The notes below the pieces were generated by a model. It saw only the letters and a program-made list of their open reading frames with translations. It searched no databases and had not been told where the DNA came from. A stretch of 48,110 bases of DNA from Cymbomonas tetramitiformis (Eukaryota > Chlorophyta > Pyramimonadophyceae > Pyramimonadales > Pyramimonadaceae), in NCBI GenBank assembly GCA_001247695.2, contig LGRX02035343.1, positions 2,500-50,609 of the forward strand, read 5' to 3'. How positions within the stretch are numbered: position 1 is the first letter of the stretch; each line of letters opens with the position of its first letter. A program made the position numbers and the translations under genes. This document shows positions 26,743 through 35,935 of the stretch, piece after piece.

Positions 26743-28057
26743 CTACTTGCACCCCTGAGTCCCATCAAGAGCCGCTGCGAGAACAGGGAAAGGTCGGCGC
26801 ACCTTCTTGCTGAGCCTGGCGGCGTCCTGCTTGTACTGTTGATGAAGTTTGACCTGCCGCACAACACACTTGTGGAGGCTGGGCCGGTTGAAGCAGCTAA
26901 AAAATACCCATGGGTGGAAAGCAACGACACCGACTGCCGGCGTCTGCCTGCTGACGTGTGAACGAGGACACAGTACATTCCATGCCACCTTATGCGGAGA
27001 GTTTCCAGGTCACATGACCCGAGGCGTGTGCGAAAGTGGAAGGGATACACGCCGCGTCACCTGATGTGGTCGTTTGCCTGCGGAAGGGGTACACGCCACG
27101 TCACCTGATGTGGTCGTTTGCCTGCGGAAGGGGTACACGCCACGTCACCTGATGTGGCCGTTTGCCTGCGGAAGGGGTACAGGCCACGTGGGTGCAGATG
27201 TGCTCATTACCAAAGTACCAATATTCTGACGGAAACCCAAAACCACCACTTCCATCCTTAGCGAAAAAAGGAACCAGAAAGGCAATGTTCAGAAGCTACT
27301 GCAACCTTATTGGAAACGCAGCTGAAACTCCAAACTCCGTTTGAAGCGGACGAAAAGTACAGGTCACTTGTCAAGTAGCGTATCGCGCTCTGGCCCTGTT
27401 GGCGGCTTTCAGCCGAAGACACCGGGCGGACGGTTTTCCAGGGAAGAGTCACCAGGGACGATCCTGTTAACTTGAAAACTCGAATGCTCTGAAGGCCTCG
27501 TGTCACCGCTGCTGCCAGAACTCGATATGCGATCAGTGCCATTCACAGCTGAATTCAAACTAGCTCGAAAACTGTCGACTGGATCAACATTCAGCTCGAA
27601 GGTTGCTCCTACGATAATCTCATATGGCTTTGACTTCCATAGTTGCAGTAATCCTAATCTGTGGGCAATATTTGAACTGACGACATATCCCTTTCAACTA
27701 AAAGTCAGCATAGCCCACATTATTTCAGTCGGAAATTTGACCCGTTCAGCAATACATGCAAGAGCTGGTGTCGAAACGTATACCTGACTTCTCTGCATCG
27801 GCCGGATATGCTGCGAACGGAGCTGCAGGTGACACGTCAGCGTTATGGTTCGAGACACTTTGCAGTAGCTGTAACTGTGCTGGTTCTTCGTTTGCGATAA
27901 TTGTCGCGGGAACTTGCACGTCTTGCTTTTCAGAAGGCTGCGGGGGCAGTCGGTGGCTATCGAGATTCTTTACCAAAACCAGAGTGACGCAGCCAAAGAA
28001 CAGACCGAAGACGACCCGCCGACAGAAATCTCGAGGCTCCGTGGATGTTTTCGCCAT
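26743..28057 (-). CDS. Putative type II membrane protein, spliced, incomplete model
   Basis: The ATG at 28057 has a fair context (CTCGATGGCG). Exon 1 (28057-27756) encodes a short basic N-terminus, one hydrophobic segment (VVFGLFFGCVTLVLV, about residues 15-29) and a Pro/Gln/Ala-rich stem, the layout of Golgi type II proteins such as glycosyltransferases. The donor AT|GTATTG joins in phase to exon 27658-27423 (acceptor CCCACAG, donor CCG|GTGTCT), encoding YEIIVGATFELNVDPVDSF, an NGT glycosylation sequon and a Ser-rich stretch. A terminal exon 26896-26743 (acceptor ATTTTTTAG, stop TAG) encodes VKLHQQYKQDAARLSKKVRR. At least one exon is missing between 26897 and 27422, as the phases of these two do not meet. 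No catalytic motif is visible, so glycosyltransferase is only a guess from topology. Confidence 0.5.
27041..27191. repeat. 44-bp tandem repeat, about 3.4 units
   Basis: GGGGTACACGCCACGTCACC TGATGTGG... units with the CTGATGTGG word at 27061, 27105 and 27149. It lies within the introns of the minus-strand membrane-protein gene. Confidence 0.9.
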
Positions 28058-28256
28058 CGAGTACTTTATATTCAGGCGTATGTATAGAGTCTACAATTAC
28101 GACATCCCTCTACGATCAGGCGTTATATTTGCAATTTGTCTCCTTCTTGGCACTCGTCGCATGTGCACCGCGTACCTGTATATCGACAGGGCGTGTGTAG
28201 GTTTACGTGTCCCAGCACTCTCGAATGACGTCAAACTTCTTCAAACTTGACACGTT

Positions 28257-28739
28257 GTTGCTAGCTAAACAAGTATAGCCTTAATAAAGTGCTTACGATA
28301 GGATAGGAATCATCAGACGAGAGGAATCGGACGAGAGGAGCCTCCTCTCGCAAGCCAGAAGAGGTTTAGGTGAAGGTTTAAGGCTGGCTGCGCGGCCGAT
28401 CGCGACTCTCGACACGCTGTCACAGCGACACCAGCAACCTAGAACCTTACGGAAAGCAGCTCGTAACAACTCTCGTCCGATCTGAGCTCCCTCAAGCGAA
28501 GGGCGCGGATTACTCCGGAACTGGCGTCCCTGAGCCGCGGGCCCGCTCACCCGAACCCGATCGAGGTCCGATTATTCGAGGTTTTTGGTCTATTACATTT
28601 CTTTTTGGACTTTTTTGCGAGAAGTCAATGTTACGTGGAGTTGGTCCTGCAAATCGCCAATTGCCTATTACCCACGGCTTAAGCTGGCTTAAGCCACCTT
28701 AATTTAAAGGGCTCATGGGGGCTTCTTCGGCGGTGCCAT
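28257..28739 (+). repeat. Inverted-repeat composite P, left arm (outer part)
   Basis: Matches in reverse complement 32320-32835 plus, beyond the hAT insertion, 35205-35247. Starts GTTGCTAGCTAAAC, passes GCTTACGATAGGATAGG, and ends at GCCAT, where element 2 is inserted. The inner part from about 28667 (GCCTATTACCC, GCTTAAGCTGGCTTAAGCC) belongs to the TIR family seen at 43048-43693. Confidence 0.85.
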
Positions 28740-28932
28740 TGCTGGATTCAGTGACCCGTAGGTCATAACTTATTCTGACTCCCGTTAGCTGTACCAGTAC
28801 TCGTACAGTACTAGGTGACAGATCCCTAGGTCACAGACACATTATATTCGTTTAACTCTTATAATCAGTTTACACTTGTATGAAAACTATTCAGTGACCA
28901 CTCCGATATAATACGTTATATTATATCTCACA
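28740..28932 (+). repeat. 5' LTR of element 2
   Basis: 193 bp, TGCTGGATTC to ATCTCACA (TG...CA ends). Contains short palindromic words (GTACCAGTACTCGTACAGTAC) and an AT-rich end (GATATAATACGTTATATTAT). Confidence 0.95.
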
Positions 28933-28941
28933 GGTTATGGG
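28933..28941 (+). other. Primer binding site of element 2 (tRNA-iMet anticodon arm)
   Basis: GGTTATGGG follows the LTR directly, the same first nine bases as in element 1. The match to initiator tRNA-Met then breaks (GTATT instead of CCCA), so it is shorter and possibly weaker. Confidence 0.65.
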
Positions 28942-28958
28942 GTATTACCCCGCTTTTA

Positions 28959-29231
28959 TCACTGCTGACTTTGCCATGATTGGCTAAGCTTTTCCGCTTG
29001 GCGGGGCGTTGGGGCCTCGCGAGGTGTTGAATTGGCCACTTTAGGGCGCGCGGTTTGCGCTATGTTGCGGTAAGATTGCGAGTTGGGATTTTCGGCAACT
29101 TCTTCGGGTGTCCGCGTTGGATTTTGTTTTAGACTGGGCTTGATCACCTCTGTCAACAACTCCTTGGCCGCCGCGTATTCGACTTCGTTGATTTCGTTCG
29201 ACCCCTTCTTCTCCTCACTCCACAACCGCAT
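28959..29231 (-). CDS. Antisense open frame in the element 2 leader (90 aa)
   Basis: An ATG-to-stop frame opposite the 5' leader with a soluble, charged composition (EYAAAKELLTEVIKPSLKQN). No homology recognised. It may be chance, since the leader is otherwise non-coding on the + strand. Confidence 0.25.
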   Translation of the reverse strand: MRLWSEEKKGSNEINEVEYAAAKELLTEVIKPSLKQNPTRTPEEVAENPNSQSYRNIAQTARPKVANSTPREAPTPRQAEKLSQSWQSQQ

Positions 29232-29303
29232 TACGGTCGCCCGCCACCTTACAATTTGACACTCGCCTTTTCCCCAACCCCCCTCCTATAGGAATTTATT
29301 CTG

Positions 29304-31721
29304 ATGACTTCATCCTCAGTTGGAACACCGGCCATGGGCGCTAGAATGCGCCTGGATTCAATTTTTGCTAGGAACGTGGGTGCTCGCTATAAGAGCACCC
29401 CGCAGTCAGCGAATGTCGCACTCGCTGCTGCTGACAGGACACGCGGCAATGCCGTTTTGCAATCGTCTTGGGACATTGACGTTGTGAAGCGTGTTGCGAA
29501 GGACACCTTAGGTACTAAGGCGTCCTCATTTTCCGGAAGTGAACCTCATCGACAACTTCTTTGGGATTCCTTGGTTACTGCCTTGGAGGCATCGTTTGTC
29601 AACAAGGACAACGCCAACGAGGACATCTTTGACCTCGTGGACGTCACCAAGGAGGTTCACCCGATCTTCAACGACATCTTACTTCGTGCGTTGGTCTCTT
29701 TGACAACGCCACATTCTCCAGCTCGAAGGTGGGTTGACGCTTCCGCTCGGATCTCTCCGCGCGACGGTAAGCGCGCCCTCCTAGAGATCACCAAGCGGCT
29801 GCTGCCGCCTGGGCATCGGCCGCTCCGCCATCACGAGGAGCTCTTAGGCATTACTTTTGGGTCGTCTAATGACCCTGAGCCCTTGGTTGCCCAATTTGAC
29901 GAATGTCTGAAAGCTATTGCGGCTAGCGGAGCGGGTCCCCTGGATGACGAAGCAGCCAAAAGGCAGCTCCTGGCAGCGCTGGACGCCGACTTTTACAAGG
30001 AGGTGATCACCCCGCTCCGCCTGGACACCGAGTTGGCGAAGGTGAGCATCGAGGAGGTATACACTCACGTTCTAGAGGTGTGGTGGAGTGCGAACCCTAA
30101 TGGCCCTCCCACCCGCCCCAAGACAGCCGTACCTATCCACACGCACACGCCTCTCGGACTGGCTTACGCAGGTGACGAGCAGAGTGGCGTCTCGGACTTC
30201 CTCGAGGAGTTCGCTCGTATCATTGGTGAAGCCTCTACCCTACTTGCCTCCCTCCGTAGTGACGAGCGCGAAGTTGCACGCGACACGCCGCCGCCACGGA
30301 ATGATTTTCCCCGTAAGCATGGGGGCGGTGGTGTAAAATTCCCACCGTCCAAGTGGCGCGACGAGCGGAACCGTCGGACCGACGGTAAGTTTCACGGCCG
30401 TAACCGTCACGTGGGATGGAAACATCGCTTCGCGGCCTCCACACTCCCGAAAGGCGGGAATTGGCCTCAAGGCATGAAGCCGCAGGGTGCTAGGAGCATT
30501 TCTTTTCACTCCGCATCCTCGGCCTTCGTACAGGAGTGCCCCCTCTGCCCTGGGCACTTTCACGACACTGCACGTTGCCCTGAGGTGTGTGGTTCGTGCG
30601 ATGTGGACCTACGGGATGCCGCCATGGACCTAGACGAGGTGGTTTCGGCCTTCCAGACGGCCTTCGACAACGAGAACGACGAGGAATTCGCTGACCTGTG
30701 CCACGAGCACGACCAGCCACTGGTGCGTACCGATCCTGAGCCCTTCACCTATCCGGTGCGGCACGACGTGGGGCTACGTGCCCACTATGCGGGCTTGGGT
30801 CGTGATGCTTCGGACGACGGCATGGAGAATGTCCTATCAGATGCGCGAAGCGTCCTTGCGTCCCTGCGGTCTGCGGCTACGGCTGCACAGGTCGGTGGTG
30901 CTACCACAACTGGTAAGCAACCACCGCTGCACATCGGCACTTTGTCTGTGCCGCAGGTGGTGTGCGATGCGCCACCACCTGCCAATCACGAGATCGACAC
31001 GGGGCTTTACCCTGTTTCGGCATCGGACCCCGCTTCTTTCGGGTCTCCTTTCGAGGAGCCACTACATGTATCTTTTATGGACCGTGTAATGCCTTCGTGC
31101 CCTAACACATCTCTCAAGTTGTGCTCGATTGACTCGGTTCACGAGCCGGTTTACACGGGAGAGCTTTCCGTGATCGACGATGACGACGACTCCGACGGTT
31201 ATTCCTTTTCCGGAGACGAGATTCCCTCGGCCCCACCGGCTACACGATCACGTGTCGGTGTGGCAACATTGCCGAGGGTCTTCTCCTTGGCATCTCTAGC
31301 CCTGCCCGCACTCATGTGTCTTGCATGTGTGTCAGCGGTTCAGGGTTCGGTGGTGCTCGATCGAGCCCCTGAATTCACCGCAGCGGTACATCCCGTTGGG
31401 GTGACTGCCAACAGTCTGTCTGACTTGCCGTACTGTTTTGCTTTCGGCATTTCTTTTCCTTCTGTAGTTTCGGCAGGTTTGAAATCTGATTTTCAATTTT
31501 CGGAATTCCTAATTTTACTCTACGAATCTTTTCCTGCCTCTGGTTTCTGGTCTTGGCTTCTGGATTATGGTTCTGGCTTCTGGTTCTGGACACTGGTCTC
31601 TGGACTCTGGTTCTGGGTTATGACTTCTGGGCTCTGGTTCTGGTTGAACTTCTTTGACACTGACAACTTCTTCAACTCTGGTGAACTCTGCAACTTTGTA
31701 GACCACTTTCAAAGTGGCTGA
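29304..31721 (+). CDS. Gag-like polyprotein of element 2 (805 aa)
   Basis: The only long frame of element 2. Residues ~60-270 are helical with the look of a copia-type Gag (FSGSEPHRQLLWDSLVTALE ... LLAALDADFYKEVITPLRL). Residues 340-380 are basic and Gly/His-rich. A CCHC knuckle follows, C412-x2-C415-x4-H420-x4-C425, with two further Cys at 429 and 432. An IDTGLYP word near 564 echoes both an aspartic-protease DTG and the LYPGL motifs of element 1; I would not call it a protease. Near 657-683 a hydrophobic run (LASLALPALMCLACVSAV) looks like a membrane segment, unusual for Gag. The last 65 residues are Trp/Phe/Gly-rich, produced by CTGGTTCTGG-type repeats. Confidence 0.8.
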   Translation: MTSSSVGTPAMGARMRLDSIFARNVGARYKSTPQSANVALAAADRTRGNAVLQSSWDIDVVKRVAKDTLGTKASSFSGSEPHRQLLWDSLVTALEASFVNKDNANEDIFDLVDVTKEVHPIFNDILLRALVSLTTPHSPARRWVDASARISPRDGKRALLEITKRLLPPGHRPLRHHEELLGITFGSSNDPEPLVAQFDECLKAIAASGAGPLDDEAAKRQLLAALDADFYKEVITPLRLDTELAKVSIEEVYTHVLEVWWSANPNGPPTRPKTAVPIHTHTPLGLAYAGDEQSGVSDFLEEFARIIGEASTLLASLRSDEREVARDTPPPRNDFPRKHGGGGVKFPPSKWRDERNRRTDGKFHGRNRHVGWKHRFAASTLPKGGNWPQGMKPQGARSISFHSASSAFVQECPLCPGHFHDTARCPEVCGSCDVDLRDAAMDLDEVVSAFQTAFDNENDEEFADLCHEHDQPLVRTDPEPFTYPVRHDVGLRAHYAGLGRDASDDGMENVLSDARSVLASLRSAATAAQVGGATTTGKQPPLHIGTLSVPQVVCDAPPPANHEIDTGLYPVSASDPASFGSPFEEPLHVSFMDRVMPSCPNTSLKLCSIDSVHEPVYTGELSVIDDDDDSDGYSFSGDEIPSAPPATRSRVGVATLPRVFSLASLALPALMCLACVSAVQGSVVLDRAPEFTAAVHPVGVTANSLSDLPYCFAFGISFPSVVSAGLKSDFQFSEFLILLYESFPASGFWSWLLDYGSGFWFWTLVSGLWFWVMTSGLWFWLNFFDTDNFFNSGELCNFVDHFQSG
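31530..31655 (+). repeat. Degenerate (TTCTGG)n tract inside Gag 2
   Basis: Many CTTCTGG/GGTTCTGG words give the WFW-G/S-rich tail. The frame stays open through it to the stop at 31721. Confidence 0.8.
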
Positions 31722-31925
31722 GTATCTGCGAAATTGAGCTGTAGGAACTTAGCTTGCAAGCAGTATCCTAGCAGCAGTTTTAGGAAGGGACCGCCCTGGC
31801 TAAAGCACAGGCCTCCCTCTAGCAGTTTCCAGCTCTTAGCTGTTTGTTGTTTCGGAACAATTTGCTTTGTCTGTGCTCCGCTCTCTGCCACCTGTAACAG
31901 CACTATGTACAGTCACAGGGTGGTG

Positions 31926-32118
31926 TGCTGGATTCAGTGACCCGTAGGTCATAACTTATTCTGACTCCCGTTAGCTGTACCAGTACTCGTACAGTACTAG
32001 GTGACAGATCCCTAGGTCACAGACACATTATATTCGTTTAACTCTTATAATCAGTTTACACTTGTATGAAAACTATTCAGTGACCGCCCCGATATAATAC
32101 GTTATATTATATCTCACA
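31926..32118 (+). repeat. 3' LTR of element 2
   Basis: 193 bp, as the 5' LTR except two changes in the ACTCC/GCCCC word about 25 bp before the end. Preceded by GGGTGGTG, a weak polypurine tract, and followed by GCCAT. Confidence 0.95.
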
Positions 32119-32189
32119 GCCATCAAAATTTGGAGACTTGTGTCGTCAAGATCTTGAGCTGTTGTTTCTGCCGTGTCTTATCAAAAGTC
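32119..32189 (+). repeat. Composite P, left arm (inner part)
   Basis: Continues the left arm after element 2: GCCATCAAAATTTGGAGAC to CTTATCAAAAGT, then turns at about 32190 into its own inverted copy. Confidence 0.8.
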
Positions 32190-32835
32190 TCCAAAATTTG
32201 AAAGCGTCTTCGAGGAAGCCCCCGTGAGCTAATTAGGTGGCTTAAGCCATCTTCGTGGAAAATTGGGAAATACCCACCCTACTTCAACCGAGATTTTGAG
32301 GGTCAAGATGAACTCATATCAAACTTTTGATAAGACACGGCAGAAACAACAGCTCAAGATCTTGACGACACAAGTCTCCAAATTTTGATGGCACCGCCGA
32401 AGAAGCCCCCATGAGCCCTTTAAATTAAGGTGGCTTAAGCCAGCTTAAGCCGTGGGTAATAGGCAATTGGCGATTTGCAGGACCAGCTCCACGTAACATT
32501 GACTTCTCGCAAAAAAGTCCAAAAAGAAATGTAATAGACCAAAAACCTCGAATAATCGGACCTCGATCGGGTTCGGGTGAGCGGGCCCGCGGCTCAGGGA
32601 CGCCAGTTCCGGAGTAATCCGCGCCCTTCGCTTGAGGGAGCTCAGATCGGACGAGAGTTGTTACGAGCTGCTTTCCGTAAGGTTCTAGGTTGCTGGTGTC
32701 GCTGTGACAGCGTGTCGAGAGTCGCGATCGGCCGCGCAGCCAGCCTTAAACCTTCACCTAAACCTCTTCTGGCTTGCGAGAGGAGGCTCCTCTCGTCCGA
32801 TTCCTCTCGTCTGATGATTCCTATCCTATCGTAAG
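32190..32835 (-). repeat. Composite P, right arm (inverted)
   Basis: Read on the minus strand this repeats 28288-28739 and 32119-32189, then extends about 140 bp further (GGTTGAAGTAGGGTGGGTAT) as in 35640-35760. It ends at ATCGTAAG, where the hAT-like element is inserted. Confidence 0.85.
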
Positions 32836-33074
32836 CTGTGTCTAAGTAGTCGCGTTTGCGGCGACGATTAGTCGCGCGATTAGTCGCATTTTGGGGTGTT
32901 CACGATTAGTCGCGACTAACGTTTAGACCTTAACATTGTGGGAGCATCTAACCGCTCCCGATGAGACATACTTAGACACCGCTTATCCTTCCTGTGAGCT
33001 CTTGTATCCGTGACTTATTTGTATCACCCATATCGATGTGCATATATACCTATACGAAGTACATTATATTATTA

Positions 33075-33128
33075 CAGAGGCATTGCAGAGTCTATTACAG
33101 AGGCATTGCAGAGTCTATTGCAGAGGCA
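33075..33128. repeat. 23-bp tandem repeat, 2.4 units
   Basis: AGAGGCATTGCAGAGTCTATT occurs twice plus a partial copy. Confidence 0.85.
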
Positions 33129-33149
33129 ACATACGAGATGGAATAATAG

Positions 33150-33988
33150 TATAGTAATGCTCATAAATTAAGGGGCAACGAAAAGCGGGCGTGGTGTCGC
33201 CAAGACCGCCCGAACCTGTCGCTCGCGCATGCGCGCATGTCACCTCGGTTCCATAGAAGGTGTGGCAGTGCGCGAGGCAGCTCGGCTGCTCCCATAAGAT
33301 GGTGAGTAGACCGGTTTCAATAAACTGAGACATTCACTGGGTAGGGATTCTCAAGGGCTCAAGGTCTCAAGCAGCTCAAGTAGTCAAGCAGACTAGTGAC
33401 ACGATAGCGGTGTCACCTGCGACCAGACTGGTCCAGTGACCAGTTCTCCTTTTGCCTACCTCATGGACCCTGCGTTGAAGAAGTGGGGCGCCCGAAAGTC
33501 GCGCGTTAAGGTGACTCCCGATTTTTTCCAAAACCGCCTTATTTTTAATTCTGAAAAATCGGAATTAATTTTAATACCCAATATGCGTCGAAATTGGGAA
33601 AATGCCGTGGAGGTCAGAATAGGGGTGTTTCTGGGGGGTGATCGATGCCTATCGACTAACCATTATATGTCCCCAATATTCCAATTCCAAATGCTACCTG
33701 GGACGACTTTCTGATTTTTAAAAAAATCGGCATTCAGCCCCCTCGGCATAACCCCTTAAAATTGGGCATTTGTGCTTGACGCGTGGTCGGCGTGGCAGGC
33801 TTGGTCAGGCGTGACTCGACCCCCCCCTTGTGCGATTTGACTTTATAGTCGTCATTGGTATACATCCTGCATATTCTGATTTCGTGGCAGCCGCATGTAA
33901 GCAAGATCCGTGTGGGTAAAGGGTACATTTTCGAAAAGTGTGTTCGAAATCGCAAAAAAGTGCCCCTTAATTTATGAGCATGACTATA
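33150..33988. mobile_element. MITE-like element nested in the hAT-like element
   Basis: Terminal inverted repeats of about 28 bp match at 27 positions: ATGCTCATAAATTAAGGGGC at the left and its complement TGCCCCTTAATTTATGAGCA at the right. A TA duplication (Tc1/mariner style) would fit both flanks but the edges are AT-rich and ambiguous. 839 bp, no supported frame. Confidence 0.75.
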
Positions 33989-34018
33989 TAACACTATAGT
34001 TGCTTGCTTTTCAGATGA

Positions 34019-34270
34019 TTAATTCCATCGATATCGTGTAAAATTACGGTAAGCAATTAAGATATTCAACCAATAACCAATGCAAATTCCAAGCCCTTCA
34101 TAAGCACCGTGAAATGGCCCAAAGTACTTACACTCATGGGGTACCTCCCTCCTCTTTTTGGTACTGTCCTCAACACGATAGGTGTTCCCCGTGGCAAGAT
34201 TAAACCTCTCCTTAAAAAACTTTCGAGAATCTGCAGGCAACACACCAAAAATAGGCGAGACGTGTTTCTG
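34019..34270 (-). CDS. Coding-like exon inside the hAT-like element
   Basis: Minus strand: acceptor TGTTTAACAG then an open frame to TAA with HVSPIFGVLPADSRKFFKER and ECKYFGPFHGAYEGLGICIG. Composition is that of a real soluble protein. An upstream block 34393-34285 ends in CAAG|GTGGTG and could be its 5' exon. A second minus frame is also open over this stretch, so the frame is not certain. It does not resemble a hAT transposase; a captured host exon is possible. Confidence 0.4.
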   Translation of the reverse strand, partial: QKHVSPIFGVLPADSRKFFKERFNLATGNTYRVEDSTKKRREVPHECKYFGPFHGAYEGLGICIGYWLNILIAYRNFTRYRWN

Positions 34271-34429
34271 TTAAACACCACCACCACCTTGAACACTGAC
34301 CCGCATACAGTTGACATCCCGAGCAGTGAGACCATGACAGAAACAGAAGCTGTGCAGCAATCAAACGACTTTCTTCAAACCCTCCTGCAATAATTTTCAA
34401 AAGTCTTGCAATATAAGATGGTTTTCTGT

Positions 34430-34790
34430 CCCATAGGGAAGGGGCCCTCCCCCCCCACCACCCCCTCTCCCCGCCCACCGACCCCCTTCCTCAACGTCTC
34501 CAAATACCCCCTTAATTCTTCGACTTCCCTCCCCACCCGCTCAGATTCAGCCACCCCTCCACTCACCCGGCCATGGCTGCTTCTCCATCTTCTAGAGTTT
34601 TTGCTTAGCACCTAGCTTTTTCTCTAGATGTCACCCTGCTGAAAAGTGGGTTGAGCCCCTTTGTGGGCGCGCTATAGCAGAGGGAGTAGCCCCTGGTGTT
34701 TTCACTAGCCGCTTTGCGGGGATACCGCACTCTCGGGACTTTGTCCCCTTTGCTAGCGTAATAAATGTTTTATTATTATTATTATTATTA
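34430..34790 (+). mobile_element. Possible 5'-truncated LINE-like 3' end with (TTA)n tail
   Basis: A C-rich stretch, then a non-coding 34600-34765 segment ending AATAAATG and a (TTA)n tail (34770-34790). Non-LTR elements often end in such simple repeats. No RT or target duplication was identified. Confidence 0.35.
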
Positions 34791-35204
34791 GATATTATCA
34801 AGAGTAAGGAGCTGCACTGGTCCCGACAGTTCCTGGAGGTTTCAGCGAAGACCCCTCCACACCTGACGGATCAATCATCCTCACAAACCACCACATGAAC
34901 TTGGTGTCATCAACGCGGCTGGGTCATGTGAGCACAGGTCTGGCCGGGGCTGCAGTTGTCATGATGGTCGGTGAAGTATGAAGTGAGATGTTGAGAACTG
35001 ATGTGTCCCTGTCGTGTACATCTTTCACTTCGTTCGGCTGTGGTATTCGTGTTATGTGACGCTCCGAACCTCCGATGCCGCGATAACTCATCGGTCGCGA
35101 CTAAATCCTTAACACTGTGGGGCCCCGAGCCACGATTAGTCGCGCGATTAGTCGCATTTCGGGTTGTCCGCGATTAGTCGCGACGAGCGACTACTTAGAC
35201 ACAG

Positions 35205-35248
35205 ATCGTAAGCACTTTATTGAGGCTATACTTGTTTAGCTAGCAACA
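35205..35248 (-). repeat. Composite P, distal end of right arm
   Basis: ATCGTAAGCACTTTATTGAG to GTTTAGCTAGCAAC: reverse complement of 28257-28297 with one mismatch. It shows that the palindrome once ran unbroken. Confidence 0.85.
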
Positions 35249-35935
35249 GCGACAGCGACACCAGCAACCTAGAACCTTACGGAAAGCAGCTCGTAACAAC
35301 TCTCGTCCGATCTGAGCTCCCTCAAGCGAAGGGCGCGGATTACTCCGGAACTGGCGTCCCTGAGCCGCGGGCCCGCTCACCCGAACCCGATCGAGGTCCG
35401 ATTATTCGAGGTTTTTGGTCTATTACATTTCTTTTTGGACTTTTTTGCGAGAAGTCAATGTTACGTGGAGCTGGTCCTGCAAATCGCCAATTGCCTATTA
35501 CCCACGGCTTAAGCTGGCTTAAGCCACCTTAATTTAAAGGGCTCATGGGGGCTTCTTCGGCGGTGCCACCAAAATTTGGAGACTTGTGTCGTCAAGATCT
35601 TGAGCTGTTGTTTCTGCCGTGTCTTATCAAAAGTTCGATATGAGTTCATCTTGACCCTCAAAATCTCGGTTGAAGTAGGGTGGGTATTTCCCAATTTTCC
35701 AAAAGATGGCTTAAGCCACCTAATTAGCTCACGGGGGCTTCCTCGAAGACGCTTTCAAATTTTGGAGACCCATGTTGTCAAGATCTCGAGACTCTGCTCT
35801 TTCTGTAGTGTCTTACCAAAAGTTTAATCCGAGGTCATCTTGACCCTCAAAATCTCGGTTGAAGTAGCATGGGTATGCAAAAACCGGGAAAATCGCTCAA
35901 AATTTACTAAATGTTGCCCCCTCTTGGTATCACCG
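35249..35935 (+). repeat. Composite P, third copy (direct)
   Basis: From GCGACACCAGCAACCTAGAA it follows 28427-28739 closely, then continues through CAAAATTTGGAGACTTGTG to two tandem modules of about 185 bp (GGAGACnnnTGTTGTCAAGATC, CTTGACCCTCAAAATCTCGG). The modules recur at 37605, 43115 and 43315. Similarity fades near 35935. Confidence 0.8.

Larger units (their letters stand above)
28740..32118 (+). mobile_element. Gag-only LTR retrotransposon (element 2)
   Basis: A complete 3379-bp element: 193-bp LTRs (28740-28932, 31926-32118), TSD GCCAT (28735-28739 and 32119-32123), a primer site at once after the 5' LTR, and one 805-residue Gag-like frame. No pol. The LTRs differ at two of 193 positions by eye, so it is young. 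It is of almost the same length and layout as element 1 but shares no obvious nucleotide identity with it, so it is a second family with the same strategy. Confidence 0.9.
32836..35204. mobile_element. hAT-like DNA transposon, non-autonomous
   Basis: 2369 bp with perfect 18-bp terminal inverted repeats (CTGTGTCTAAGTAGTCGC) and an 8-bp target duplication ATCGTAAG (32828-32835, 35205-35212). Eight bases and the pattern nTnnnnAn fit the hAT superfamily. Removing it rejoins the composite P arm exactly. No transposase frame was found. Subterminal blocks of ATTAGTCGCG words (32866-32917, 35134-35184) are in direct, not inverted, orientation. Inside lie a MITE-like element (33150-33988), a coding-like minus-strand stretch and a (TTA)n-tailed segment. 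Confidence 0.85.

Noticed and set aside
28293..28550. 85-residue frame also found at 32577-32834
   Set aside because: It is the same inverted repeat (composite P) read twice; no domain and no conservation beyond the repeat itself.
32836..35204. Transposase gene in the hAT-like element
   Set aside because: No RW, DDE or BED-type motif in any frame; the element is non-autonomous.
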